A stretch of 64,000 nucleotides of DNA from Brienomyrus brachyistius (taxonomy: Eukaryota > Chordata > Actinopteri > Osteoglossiformes > Mormyridae). Made by a program: the position numbers and the translations under genes. A model generated the notes under the pieces. It did not search any database. It was not told where the DNA came from and saw only the letters and a program-made list of their open reading frames with translations. The stretch is taken from the NCBI RefSeq assembly GCF_023856365.1, contig NC_064537.1, positions 4,995,732-5,059,731 of the forward strand. Direction: 5' to 3'. Each line of letters opens with the position of its first letter. Positions within the stretch are counted from its first letter, which is position 1. Shown here one piece after another: positions 36,433-47,266 of this stretch.

Positions 36433-38442
36433 TCAGAAGTAAGAAGGCTTCAAGGTGGCAGTGTTGTTGCTACCTGGGCATTGTCCCAGTGAAAGGGGAC
36501 CCTCATAATCCCCGATACTCAGGCCAAGGGAGGCTGAGTTCTCAGGCTGCTTCTGCAGCAGTTCTCCATTGTCAACACAGGCCTTCACCCCCCCCAGCTC
36601 CAGGGGAAGGGCCTCGCCTAAATCAGGGTCCCCTTGTCCCTTACCCCTTCTCCTCTGCAAGTGGCAAATGGTACCAGCGATGACTGCCACCAGCAGCAAG
36701 ACGAGCAGAGCAGCCAGTGTGGCACCAAGGACGGTGGTCAGATGGCCCTTCTCTGCCTGCTGCTCAGAGAGCACGGACTGGGGGGCACCGCTGGTGCTGG
36801 CTTCTGTACACGACCTTGCATCCCCTTCGCTGGGCTCGCCATGGGGACTGACGCATATGGAGTATGTGGAGTTGGGCCTTAGCCCACGCAGGGTGTACTT
36901 CACATAGGAGGTAGGGAAGTTTAGCTGTACGGGCCGCCGGTCTGGCCCAGAGAGGTTACGGTAGGTGATACGGACGCCCCGGATGTAGGGCCGTATCGCC
37001 ACGTAACGTTGGAGGTCTAGTTGGATCGTGGTGGCGGTTACCTCCCGCGGGACAATGTCAGGCTCGGGGTTAGCTGTAGTCTCTTCCGGGGCAAGCGGAG
37101 CCTCCTCGTTCATGCAGCAGGGCCCCAAGGCTCCTGGCGGGCAGTCACACTCGAGGCTTGACTGCTGGTCTACCCTACAGATGTCACCATCAGAGCACAG
37201 AGGCTTATCAGTGGCCTCCACCATGTCTTTGCTTGATGAGGTCTCAGCTGAGGACAGGGGTTTGTTGTCCTTCTCGGTGAAGGGGCCATTGGTCAGATTA
37301 GCAAGCGGTATGGCAGGCATCGTGACGGGTGGAGAGGTAGAGGGCAGGACCTCGGAGGTGCTGCTAGTGATGGGGGCTGCAGGGGTGGTGACGGGACAAC
37401 CGAAATCCGTGTGCTCCAGCTGATGCAGCTCCTTGCCGGCGTTTCGTGGCGGGAAGTGGCAGCGCGTCTCCTCTGGGTGTTTCAGGGTCACATCCTGCGC
37501 TTTCAGCCAGCCAGGCAACCAGGATAGGCTGCAAACGCAGTTGAAGGGGTTCTCAGCTGCTGTCAGCTGCACCAGGTGGGGGAATAGCTCTGGGAAACCC
37601 TCAGGAAATCCCTGCAGCTTGAGGCCACTGACATCTAATTCCTTGAGGGCATTCAGCTTTTGGAGGTCTTCTCGTAACAGCTGAGTCAGAGGGTTGGAGG
37701 CTAGGCTGAGTCGGGTAAGGTCTTGGGCTGCACTTACGGCCTGGGGCACGGTGCTCAGCTGGTTTTTGGATAAGTCCAGCTCACGCAAGTTCGTCAGGCC
37801 TCCAAGGAACTCCTTGTCCAGGCTACTTAGACCCATTCCCGCAAGTTTCAGAGACTCCAGGTGCGGCGTGTTGAGGTGAGTGTCCCCCAGAGGAATGTGG
37901 TTGAAGCTCAGGTCCAGCAGGAGCAGCATAGGCAGCCGCAGCTCAGGCACTGAGGTCAGCAAGTTCTCCTGAAGCTTCAGCTCCAGCAGCTGTTCTAAGT
38001 CCTGGAATGCTGCAGGGTGGATGCTCTGAATGCGGTTGCCGTAGAGGTACAGCCGTTCCAGCAGGACCAGCCCCGAGAAGCTATCTTGGGTGATGTGGGT
38101 GATCTGGTTCGAGGAGAGATCCAGATTGCGCAGGCTAGCGAGTGGCTTGAATGCTTCATCTGGAAGCTCCGACAGTTTGTTCTGACTCAGGTCAAGCATG
38201 ACCAGCTGGGTCAGTCCTGAAAATTCCTTCGGGCTCAGGGCTTCAATGCCGTTCCTGAAGAGGTAGAGGTGCTTGGTGGTGGCAGGCAGATCCTGAGGCA
38301 CAGAGGAGGACTGGCGCTGGGTGCAGAAGATTGAGTTGGAGCAGAAGCAACCTTCTGGACACTTGCCACCAAGTGCAGGTGCGAGTTGTGTGAAGAGTAG
38401 GACAAGGGAAAAGGGCAGGTGCCAAGAGCAGATCATATCCAT
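36433..38442 (-). CDS. vasn: Vasorin (Slit-like 2), type I membrane glycoprotein
   Basis: An uninterrupted 669-residue protein, close to the usual vasorin length of about 670. Residues 1-25 form a signal peptide. A cysteine N-cap (C28, C32, C34, C40) is followed by 11 leucine-rich repeats with 21-24-residue spacing (first at 59, last at 293) and a C-cap (C302, C304, C328, C349). A Ser/Thr/Pro-rich linker, an EGF-like module (six cysteines, 416-443) and a fibronectin III domain (about 465-548) come next. A transmembrane helix (about 568-592), a QRRR stop-transfer sequence and a 70-residue tail ending SYF complete the protein. N-glycosylation sequons sit at 382, 496 and 524. Known vasorins bind TGF-beta at the cell surface and can be shed. 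The start at 38440-38442 has an ideal CACCATGG context and lies 20 bases after a splice acceptor; the in-frame ATG at 38496 falls in the intron. The gene is intact. Teleosts have two vasorin paralogues, and I cannot tell which this is. Confidence 0.95.
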   Translation of the reverse strand: MDMICSWHLPFSLVLLFTQLAPALGGKCPEGCFCSNSIFCTQRQSSSVPQDLPATTKHLYLFRNGIEALSPKEFSGLTQLVMLDLSQNKLSELPDEAFKPLASLRNLDLSSNQITHITQDSFSGLVLLERLYLYGNRIQSIHPAAFQDLEQLLELKLQENLLTSVPELRLPMLLLLDLSFNHIPLGDTHLNTPHLESLKLAGMGLSSLDKEFLGGLTNLRELDLSKNQLSTVPQAVSAAQDLTRLSLASNPLTQLLREDLQKLNALKELDVSGLKLQGFPEGFPELFPHLVQLTAAENPFNCVCSLSWLPGWLKAQDVTLKHPEETRCHFPPRNAGKELHQLEHTDFGCPVTTPAAPITSSTSEVLPSTSPPVTMPAIPLANLTNGPFTEKDNKPLSSAETSSSKDMVEATDKPLCSDGDICRVDQQSSLECDCPPGALGPCCMNEEAPLAPEETTANPEPDIVPREVTATTIQLDLQRYVAIRPYIRGVRITYRNLSGPDRRPVQLNFPTSYVKYTLRGLRPNSTYSICVSPHGEPSEGDARSCTEASTSGAPQSVLSEQQAEKGHLTTVLGATLAALLVLLLVAVIAGTICHLQRRRGKGQGDPDLGEALPLELGGVKACVDNGELLQKQPENSASLGLSIGDYEGPLSLGQCPGSNNTATLKPSYF

Positions 38443-38462
38443 GGTGAATTCAGCACCAGACC
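38443..38462 (-). other. vasn: Vasorin exon 2 5' UTR and splice acceptor
   Basis: On the minus strand the pyrimidine-rich TTGCTTTCTTCATTACCTGCAG ends in AG at 38463-38464, giving exon 2 a start at 38462. Only 20 bases of 5' UTR precede the ATG. This matches the known plan of vasorin genes, where the complete coding region lies in one exon after a non-coding first exon. Confidence 0.8.
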
Positions 38463-38464
38463 CT

Positions 38465-39817
38465 GCAGGTAATGAAGAAAGCAATATGTTAAACATTAAT
38501 CGTTACTGATCTGCAGGAGAGAATGTGTGGAGAAATTCATGCTGCAGTCTAAGACTTCAAACTCATGAACTGATCTAGCAAGAAGTCCATAGGTGCTGGC
38601 TGCTTTTGGAAATGCCCGAATAAAAACAAGAGATGTTAGGTTATACCCAATAGGTTCATTATACCCAGCAGTTCACATTAAATATAGCAGAGACACTCCT
38701 GAAACCTGACTGGCAACGTGTTAGTCTTAAGCTCGTTAGGCACTCTTATAAACCAGTTCACCAGACCTGTTCTTAGTTAATCCACAGTGAGAACTGTTAA
38801 ACGCTTTAAAATCAAAGAGTTTCTCTCCCGGCCTGCAGCTGTTGGCTCGTGTGTGTTGTTCTCAGGGTACGTATGCTGACGACCACAAAAAAGCACCCAA
38901 GAGCCTTCTGAACTCAGTCATGTCACATACACTGGGGGACATATGCAATGCTGGAGAAGAATGAGAGCCAGATTTTCCAGGGTCACACTTCCAAGGTAAC
39001 TGTACTGTATGCTGGTTAGGGAAGGGTTGTGAGCAGACCCTCAGAAGGCACTTTAACATTTTGGGTTGGTGAGGGTCTGGACAAAATAATAAAAAAATTC
39101 ATGAAAGGGGTAGTGGGTAGTTCCTCGACCCATTAGGTTATAGGGTTATGTAGCTTAGTGTTTGACAGGCTCTGCTATATACCCGAAAACACCAAACCCA
39201 GCTCCAGGATACTCAAGGACCACAGCCCCAACCCCACAGGCTACAGATTCCTCTCCAGGGCTACCCTACACCCCCAAATCACACACCCTGAAACATCTCC
39301 CCATAAAACTCTTCATTATAATATCAGGCTAAAAACTCCACAGTAGGACCCTACAACATACAGCCCCATCGTTATCACTCAAACCATCAGAAATACAGAC
39401 AGCACATTGTGCCATGCCACAATGGTTAAACCCCTTTAAAATGAGACAACACACAGACCACAGGCCTACAAATGTCAGGACACCCAATGCAAATTGCAGG
39501 CAGATCAATGTCATGATACTGAGTTCCTTGTCATCCCCCCTACAGAGCTCAAAAACTCCAGACCCATCAGCCTTAACTACCTAATACTTAGATAGAGCTG
39601 TTAAAATACAAATATCTCTGTTGCATGCTATGATCACAATACATTCATCTACCAGTATCTCCCTTCCCTTCCTACACCTTGTCTTAATATTGTTAACATT
39701 GTACACCTGTCTCCAATCTTCCCATCAGGCATCAGAAATGCCAGCACATTGACGTCCAAAAGCAAAATTAAACTATTAAAGGAATAATAATAATAATAAT
39801 ATACCTATGTTATATTT
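38465..39817. other. Intronic noncoding DNA
   Basis: No exon or element was recognised. The AAT trinucleotide repeat at 39785-39801 lies at the edge of the next transposon. A C/A-rich portion at 39180-39560 with a few open frames was inspected and has no known domain. Confidence 0.5.
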
Positions 39818-41028
39818 TATACACTATATGAACAAAGGTACTGGGACGCGCCTCAATCAGTCTGAATTCAGGCGTTTCATTCAGACCCATTGCCACAGGT
39901 GTATAAAATCAAGCACGCAGACATGCAATCAGGTCTATAAACATCTGTGAAAGAATGGGTCGCTGATAAGAGCACAGTGAATTTAAGTGTGATACTGTCA
40001 CAGGATGCCATCTTTGCAGTTAGTCAGTTCGTGAAACTTCTTCCCTGCTAGATACTTCACGGTCAACTGCAAGTGGTATTAATGCAAAGTTGAAGCGTTT
40101 AGGAACAACAGAGACTCAGCCACGAAGTGTCAGACCACGTAAGGTAACAGAGCCCTGTCACAGGCAGAGTGCATAATAGTCATCGATATTCTGTTGACTC
40201 AGTAACTGCAGAGATCCAAACTTGCTCTGGCATTAACCCCAACACAAAAACTGTGTGCTGAGAGTTTCATGCATTGGGCTTCCATGGCCAAGCAGCCGCG
40301 TGCAAGTCTGACATCACCACGTGCAACGCCAAGTGTTGGATGGAGTGGTGCAAGCACCCTGCCACTGGACTCTGGAGCAGTGGAGGCATGTTCTGTGGTG
40401 TGATGAATGACGCTTTTGTCTGGAAGTCTAATGGATGAGTCTGGGGTTTGCCGGATGCCAGAAGAACGTTACCTGCCTGACTGCACTGTGCCAACTGTGA
40501 AGTTTGGTGGAGGAGAGATAATGGTGTGGGGTTGTATTTCAGGGATTGGGGTAGGCCTCTTAGTTCCAGTGAAGGGAACTCTTAATGCTTCAGCATGCCA
40601 AGACATTTTGGACAATTCAATGCTTCCCACTTTGTGGAAACAGTTTGGGGATGGAGTCTTCCTGTTCCAACACGACTGTGCCTCATTGCATGAAGCAACG
40701 TCCACAAAGGCATGGTTGGGCGAGTTTGGTGCGCAAGAACTCGACTGGCCTGATCGCAACCCCATCTAAGACCTTTTGGATTAACTAAATGAAGATTGTG
40801 AGCCAGGTCTTCACGTCCAACATCAGGGCCTGACCTCATAAATGCTCTTCTGGATGAATGGGCAAAAATTCCCACAAAATCTTGTGGAAAGCCTAAACAG
40901 AAGAGTTGCAGCTGTTATAACTGCATATTGACGGCTTGGGATTTAGAATGAGATGTTATTAGATGTCATAGAAGTTCCTGTAGGTGAAATGGTCAGGTGT
41001 CCCAATACTTTGGTCCATATAGTATATA
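39818..41028 (+). mobile_element. Tc1-like DNA transposon relic, about 1.2 kb
   Basis: The left terminus TACACTATATGAACAAAGG and the right terminus, whose reverse complement is TATACTATATGGACCAAAG, form imperfect terminal inverted repeats, next to the TA dinucleotides expected for Tc1/mariner. Inside, plus-strand frames encode Tc1 transposase pieces: [12 protein letters not shown] (40512-40548), [13 protein letters not shown] with the second catalytic Asp (40660-40699), WPDRNPI (a shortened WPxxSPDLNPIE, 40747-40767) and LLDEWAKIP (40847-40873). Frameshifts and stops separate them, so the copy is inactive. Confidence 0.85.
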
Positions 41029-42040
41029 CCTATTATGAGGGAAATTAACAGTTAAATTAACTGTACAGCGTTGGTACCGAGTTAAAAACCATTCTGTTTC
41101 ACTTGGGCCGCCACTCTCCCCCCGCCCCCCATCCCGCCCCCAGTGAAAAGCTCTGGCATCAGACTTAGGGCCTCCCTGCCAGATCTGTCAGACGAGTTGG
41201 TCGAGTATCCGACCGTTCAACCTCAGCTGAGCTCCGGCTTCCAAATCTCCCTTTTTGTGTCGCTGCCGCTGTCTAAACACAGAGAGACTCACTGGGTCCT
41301 TTGATCTGAGGGCCCACAGGTCTCAGCGTGGGGTCGCCTGCACGCTCCACAGGCATGCCCAGTTTCTGCCTGTCTGTCTCGATATTATTTCCAAAAAGTG
41401 GATGTGTTGTAGTAACTGGAAGCAGGTGTAACCCAGGTCATTTCAAACAAACTTGAGCCAATGGGCAGACAGCACCAACTTCTGAATCACCAGATTGGCA
41501 TAAGGTGGGTAAGAGAAATGGGAGTTTCTGTGTTGTTGCCTGCAATGAAGACGTCTGTGAAACGACAGAATAATGCGATTCCTGCTGCGAGAACGTGGAG
41601 TGTTGCAATACAGCGGCTCTCCTGAGGGTTCTCGTCGCAACTCGGGGATCATGGGAACTGTGGGAGACTGTTCTAGAAAGGAGCGGAACTAGAGCCCTTC
41701 TTGCACCATCCCCCCAGTCAGCACCTTCCAGACCATAGCTGGAGCCTGTTACCCAGAATGCAGCAGGGCAACGTCTCCCTGTCACATTTGCGTCAACTGC
41801 AGTACTGAGTGACGAGATACTGAGTGACAAGACTGAAGACAGGGATGAGAGGCAGGAAGAGTAAGAGAGCTCCAGAGATAACAAAGGCGGCTTATCTGTG
41901 TGCCTGTTTTTGCCTCTAGCTGCAGGAGGTCTCTACCTGTATCACATTCAGTTTGGCTGTGTTTCAGATCAAGCAGGCCTGTATAGCACTTATTTGTCAG
42001 CTGAACCATCAGATCCTGGGTGCTCCTGAGCCTGTGTTAG
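41029..42040. other. Intronic noncoding DNA
   Basis: No gene recognised. The 148-codon minus-strand frame at 41438-41884 is serine-rich, overlaps another frame and has no domain or splice context that would support it. Confidence 0.5.
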
Positions 42041-42560
42041 CACAAGTCACTGTGTCACTGTAGAAAGCTGTGCCTTGGACGGAGTGACTGCGTGTCATTA
42101 TCGAAAGCTGTGATTTGGACGCAGTGACTGTGTGTCACTATCGAAGGCTGTGATTTGGACGGAGTGACTGTGTTTCACTATCGAAGGCTGTGATTTGGAC
42201 GCAGTGACTGTGTGTCACTATCGAAGGCTGTGATTTGGACGGAGTGACTGTGTGTCACTATCGAAGGCTGTGTTTTGGACGCAGTGACTGTGTGTCACTA
42301 TCGAAGGCTGTGATTTGGACGGAGTGACTGTGTGTCACTATCGAAGGCTGTGATTTGGACGCAGTGACTGTGTGTCACTATCGAAGGCTGTGTTTTGGAC
42401 GGATTGACTGTGTGTCACTATCGAAGGCTGTGTTTCGGACGGAGTGACTGTGTGTCACTATCGAAGGCTGTGTTTCGGACGGAGTGACTGTGTGTCACTA
42501 TCGAAGGCTGTGTTTTGGACGGAGTGACTGTGTGTCACTATCGAAGGCTGTGTTTTGGAC
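42041..42560 (+). repeat. Minisatellite, 40-bp unit, about 12.5 copies
   Basis: Units start with T(C/A)GAAGGCTG at 42061 and every 40 bp up to 42541. Each contains the small inverted repeat AGTGAC-(TGTGT)-GTCACT. Position two of the GGAG/GCAG box alternates strictly G, C, G, C from 42081 to 42361, then becomes uniformly G from 42401 on. That indicates an 80-bp dimeric order in the left two thirds only. Confidence 0.95.
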
Positions 42561-43451
42561 ACTGTTTCTTTAAATTCTCTCCTTGCATGATAGTGATTCA
42601 CTCTGATTGGCCCAGAAGAGCATTAAACAATATCATGTCTTATTAGGAAGAGATGGCTAGAGAAGAGAGGGAGACAAGGAAAAGTATGAGGCCCTCCCCA
42701 GTCCCAATGACATCCTCCATCTGGGACACACATTTACACTCAGTCTTTGTTGTGGAAGAGACCGGTTCTACTTGTGCAAACATTCCCTCTGGCACGACCA
42801 CAATGTCACCACAAGAAGAAGCTCGTGGGCCACATCCAGGGGCTCAGCAGAGACCGTCGTTTTATCTCTTTGTGTTGATGAACCATTTTTTTTTGCCTTT
42901 GTTCCTTCATTATTGGCTCTTTGAAACAGCCGCATGTCGAACATGCAGTGGGACCCAATCGCTGGTGCGGAGCCTCACCAGAAGGACTCTTTATTTGAGA
43001 TTTACTGCTGGGGGGCAGGTGTAAGGGGCATGTAAAAGTAGAATGGGGGTGCTGCGTACGCTTACAGCCTGTAGTTTGGGACATGAAAGAGGCCATCGGA
43101 ACTCGGAACTGCAGTTTTTAATGAGCTGGGTTTGGTCATTTTATTTTTTTTTGGGTAGTTTGGTAAATCAACTTCTGATTTAGCAGAATGCCACCGAGAT
43201 CACTCTACGCACTCCCTACCGTCTGTGAGACATCATCACACAGTCAGCGGTGGCCACTGCACACAGGGGCCCAATTGTAAGGGACAAAATAACAGAACAA
43301 AAGATTTTTTTTTTTTTTTGGTTTTGCACAGATGGCTGTTTATTGCAGCAATTAAGTTCAAAGACAAAATATAACACAAAAGTTTGCAGTGTGCCGAGCA
43401 GCTCTAACACCCCCCAACCTCAAACAAGGGGGATAAAAGATACACTAGCTA
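42561..43451. other. Intronic noncoding DNA
   Basis: No gene recognised. T tracts lie at 42886-42894 and 43305-43319. Frames here lack domains. Confidence 0.5.
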
Positions 43452-44923
43452 CAGCTGAAATCAGACGTTTACATACACTTCAGAAAAAGACGCACTGTCA
43501 CACAAATCAGAGTAAACTGTTTGTTTTATGTCAGTTAGGATCACCAAAAATGTTTGTATTTGTTGAATGTTTTTTTGTATTACTTTCATCAAAGTCAGAA
43601 GTTTACATGCACTAAGTTTGTTATGTCTTTAAACAACATAGAAAATTCCAGATGATTCCAGTCTGAGCTTTAGAAGCTTCTGATAGGTTAATTGACACCA
43701 TTTGAGTTAATTGGTGGCACACCTGTGGATGCATTTTAAGGCGCACCTGAAACACAGAGCCTCGTTCTGGGACATCATGACATCATAAGAATGACATCAA
43801 GAGAAATCAACCGAGACATCAGGAAAAGATTTGTGGGTCTGGCCCCTCCTTAGGTACAATTTCCAGATGCCTGAAGGTCCCATGTTCGTCCGTTCAAACA
43901 ATAATATGCAAGTATAAACATCACGAGGCGAAATGTACAAATCAACACCGGGACAACAGCAAAAGACCTTGAGAAGATGCTGGCTTAAACTGGTAGGATA
44001 GTATCATTATCCACAGTAACACGAGTCCTGTACCAACATGAGCTGAAAGGCCGCTCAGTGAGGATATAGGCATTGCTTCAAACCCACCATAAGAAACCAG
44101 ACTGCAGTTTGCACGCGAGAATCTTGTTTTTTGGAGACATGTCCTACGGCCTGATGGAACTAAAATTGAACTGTTTGGCCATAATGACGAGCAATATATT
44201 TGGAGGGGAAAAGGGTGAAGCTTGCAAGCCTGAGAACAACATCCCACCTGTGAGGTACGGGGGGGTGGCAGCATCATGCTGTGGGGCTGCTTTGCTGCAA
44301 GAGGAGGTGCACTTCACAGGACGGATGGCAGCACGAGAAACGAAAATTATGTGGATATATTGAAGAAACATCGGAAGACATCAGCCAGGAAGTTAAAGCT
44401 CAAGCACAAATGGGTCTAACAGATGGACAATGGCCCCAAGCAAACCTCCAAATTAGTGGCTTAAGGACAACAAAGTGAAGGTACTGGAGTGGCCATCACA
44501 AAGCCCTAACCTCAATCCTACAGAAAATTTATGGGCAGCAGCACTGAAAAGGCGAGTGTGAGCATGAAGGCCTACAAACCTGACCCAGCAACACCAGTTC
44601 TGACACCAGGAATGGGCCAGAATTCCAGCAAACTACTGTGAGAAGCTTGTGGAAGGAAACCCAAAACGTTACCAAACAGTTTCAAGGCAACACTACCAAA
44701 TACTAAAAGAGTGCATGTAAATTTTTGACTTTGATGAAAGTAATAAAAACAAAAAAATAAAATGATCTCTCTCTTTATTCTGACATTTAACAAATTCAAA
44801 AAATGCTGGTGACCCTAACTGCCCTAAAACAGAGGTTCGCTCTGATTTAACGCTCGACAATGAGAGAAAAGGAAACGTCTTTGTGTTTTTTCTGACGTGT
44901 ACGTAAACTTCTGCTTTCAAGTG
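43452..44923 (+). mobile_element. Sleeping Beauty-class Tc1 transposon relic, 1.47 kb
   Basis: The ends have the IR/DR plan. Outer direct repeats are CAGCTGAAATCAGACGTTTA (43452-43471) and its inverted partner ending CTTCTGCTTTCAAGTG (44908-44923). Inner repeats are AAGTCAGAAGTTTACATGCA (43592-43611) and a partner at 44711-44732. The interior shows salmonid-type Tc1 transposase remnants on the plus strand, including a nuclear DR-binding region, 'GLMELKLNCLAIMTS' (44149-44193) and a GGGWQHH-like glycine stretch. Indels and stops break it. A TA precedes the left end; the right end is followed by AA, so that target TA is mutated. Length and plan agree with teleost elements of this class. Confidence 0.88.
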
Positions 44924-46525
44924 AATTCGGGGACTGCATCCTTCTGACACTGCATTCGAAGACTAAATGCACGACAAGGCCGTCACGTTTCAAAAGCCCT
45001 TTCAAATGCAGCCTAGAAATGCGTTCGTCTTTTGTCGAGATCCCAGGATTCATCTCGCAAACCTTTCTTAGGACGCAGCCGACAAAGGCTACAGAGACCG
45101 CGTCCTTCGAAGGATGCAGAGAGAGGATGGAGAGCCCTAGAGTGGTCACACCCCTTCCATGAACTTACTGAGTGGGCCCATTAAAAGATGCCCCCCCCCC
45201 CGGTGTAGTCATGCTCTAGGCTTGTTGCAATTCGCCTGTTAAGCCCCTCATTCTGCAGGCTTTGCACGCCTGGAGGCAAAATCTAAACTGTTAGGAAAGG
45301 TGAAAGCCACCCCAGTGCCCCTGTCCCAAGCAGGGCAGCGAGCATGTAGGGGCAGGACCGCCGTAAACGGTGGGAAGGGGAGAGGCCGGAATGTCGACCA
45401 GATCATGGAGTTTGTGTGCGGCCTTTCGCCGAACGCGCACACGTGGAGTTCGGTGCATTGTCACAAAAATGGCTGTTCATGGAAAAGCGCGGAGGAACTC
45501 CGTCAGAAACTGACATGTGACGACAGACACCCGCATGCCCACGTACACCCTGAACACCCTGAACACCCTGAACAAGCAAACAGGAGACCGCCTGTATTAA
45601 AAAAAAATAAGACTGACAAAAAAAAAAAAAAAAACGATGAAATTCATTTTTCAAGATGTCAACATGAATTGTTCAACATAAATGGACGACATCAGCACAA
45701 CGTGTGCGAGCACAAAGACTCCAGGTGAGAAACGGGACCAACGGGTCTGACCGTGTCAGTGGGGCGTCGCTGCAGGTGAATTTACGCTGTCTGCACTGCA
45801 GAGACTTTAACGTCAGGCCTCCCTGTTAATTAGAACAGGAGACCAAGCGACAGAGGGTTGGGATGGTAGTGAGAAGGGCAGCTCGCTCACCTCCCAGGAA
45901 GGGAGTCGCTGCACCCCCGGGAAGGTACGTTACGGTAATTGCGGTAATTAGTAATTACAGTAGCCGATTAAGATATCATAGCATATCGTGTGTTGGATAA
46001 AAAAAACAGGTAAGCCTCCTAAAGGGGCATTAGAGGGGCATGGAGACCCTGGCAGATTTAGTGGGGGGTGGCATTTTATAGGGGCACCAAAATGTATTGT
46101 TTAGTCCTGAGGGACTTAGCGGGTAACATTTTGTCAGGGGGCCTAGAATTTGCAGCTACGCCCTTGGTCTTCTACAATAGCGGGGCTAATCTGAATCCTT
46201 TTTGGGGATTTAACCTGTCAGGTGATGGGGCCCTCGCTGAAGAGGCCCCCACCCCCCCCCGCCCTGTCTGCTCTCACCTGCCATGATGAGCACGGCTCTA
46301 AGGCAGCCTGGACGCCCTGTCTTGGGGTCTGGCACTGGGAGGCCTTAGTGTCGGGGTGGGTGCAGTTTGAAACGTGCTGTTCTGGGGGGGGGGGAGGGTA
46401 AGGTGGGGGGGTAAGGTGGGGGCGCCTCTGCAAGTTTACAAGGCACAGTGAGAAAAAAATGTGCTGACACCAATGAAAGGTGGAGCCGAGTCTGCGATGG
46501 CGAAAGGGATCTGCTAATACTTCCA
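44924..46525. other. Intronic noncoding DNA
   Basis: Includes a 9-bp unit (CCCTGAACA) repeated three times at 45548-45574, A tracts at 45600-45634, polyC at 45190-45201 and 46251-46260, and a G tract at 46386-46395. No gene recognised. Confidence 0.5.
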
Positions 46526-46615
46526 GAGAAAGCAGAGCTGTGTGTGTGTGTGTGTGTGTGCGTGCAGTGTTTGGAGCTGTGTGTGTGCGTGTGTGTGTGC
46601 GTGCAGTGTTTGGAG

Positions 46616-46647
<32 letters not shown>

Positions 46648-46663
46648 ATGCAGTGTTTGGAGC

Positions 46664-46695
<32 letters not shown>

Positions 46696-47060
46696 TGTGT
46701 GCATGCAGTGTTTGGAGCTGTGTGTGTGTGTATGCAGTGTTTGGAGCTGTGTGTGTGTGTGTGTGCATGCAGTGTTTGGAGCTGTGTGTGTGTGTGTGTG
46801 CATGCAGTGTTTGGAGCTGTGTGTGTGTGCATAAAGTGTTTGGAGCTGTGTGAGTGTGTGTGTCTGTGTTTGTGTGTGTGTGTGTGCATGCAGTGTTTGG
46901 AGCTGTGTGTGCGTGTGCAGTGTTTGGAGCTGTGTGTGTGTGCATGCAGTGTTTGGAGCTGTGTGTGTATGCGTGTGCAGTGTTTGGAGCTGTGTGTGTG
47001 TGCATGCAGTGTTTGGAGCTGTGTGTGTGTGTGTGTGTGCGTGTGCAGTGTTTGAAGCAG
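46526..47060 (+). repeat. TG-rich minisatellite, about 13 units of variable length
   Basis: Repeated unit: (G)CAGTGTTTGGAGCTG followed by a variable number of TG dinucleotides and usually GCATG. There are about 13 clear copies of the TTTGGAGCTG core and one diverged copy (TTTGAAGCAG near 47051). Unit length varies from about 26 to 58 bp because the TG tract varies. Reading frames up to 223 codons on both strands consist of Cys-Val or His-Thr repeats and are artefacts. Confidence 0.95.
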
Positions 47061-47149
47061 TGGATTAGGTTTATATTACATTGTAGAGATCAAATGATCA
47101 GATTTTTCAGGTCCTCACTAAGATCTGGGAATGTAACCAAAAAATGCCA

Positions 47150-47266
47150 AAAGTCTCACTGTTTGGTTACTTATGGTTAAGGTTAGGGCTGGGTGGGGGT
47201 TGAGGTTGTCATAGTCAGCATTAGCATTTTTGAATGAGTGGTCCCCATAAAGATATGTTTACCCGA
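47150..47266 (+). mobile_element. GT-flanked inverted-repeat element, copy 3 (right half)
   Basis: Matches the right two thirds of the copies at 28485 and 53912: TTGGTTACTTATGGTTAAGG, the 'gtgggggttgaggttgtcat' block, then CCCCATAAAGATATGTTTACCC at the end. It is bordered by the TG-rich minisatellite on the left and TGTGTGTGAGCGTG on the right. One orphan minisatellite core lies beyond it at 47298-47307. Confidence 0.65.

Noticed and set aside
35938..36492. 184-codon plus-strand frame opposite the vasorin 3' end
   Set aside because: It overlaps the vasorin stop and 3' UTR in antisense and has no domain or initiation context; an antisense chance ORF.
38443..38496. Extending vasorin to the upstream in-frame ATG (687 residues)
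   Set aside because: The extra 18 codons read through the pyrimidine tract and AG of a splice acceptor. The ATG at 38442 has an ideal context and is directly followed by a signal peptide.
42041..42560. CRISPR-like array
   Set aside because: The 40-bp units are contiguous tandem copies without unique spacers, and the DNA is vertebrate.
46218..47180. Several reading frames of 100-223 codons on both strands
   Set aside because: They are Cys-Val or His-Thr repeats generated by the TG-rich minisatellite.
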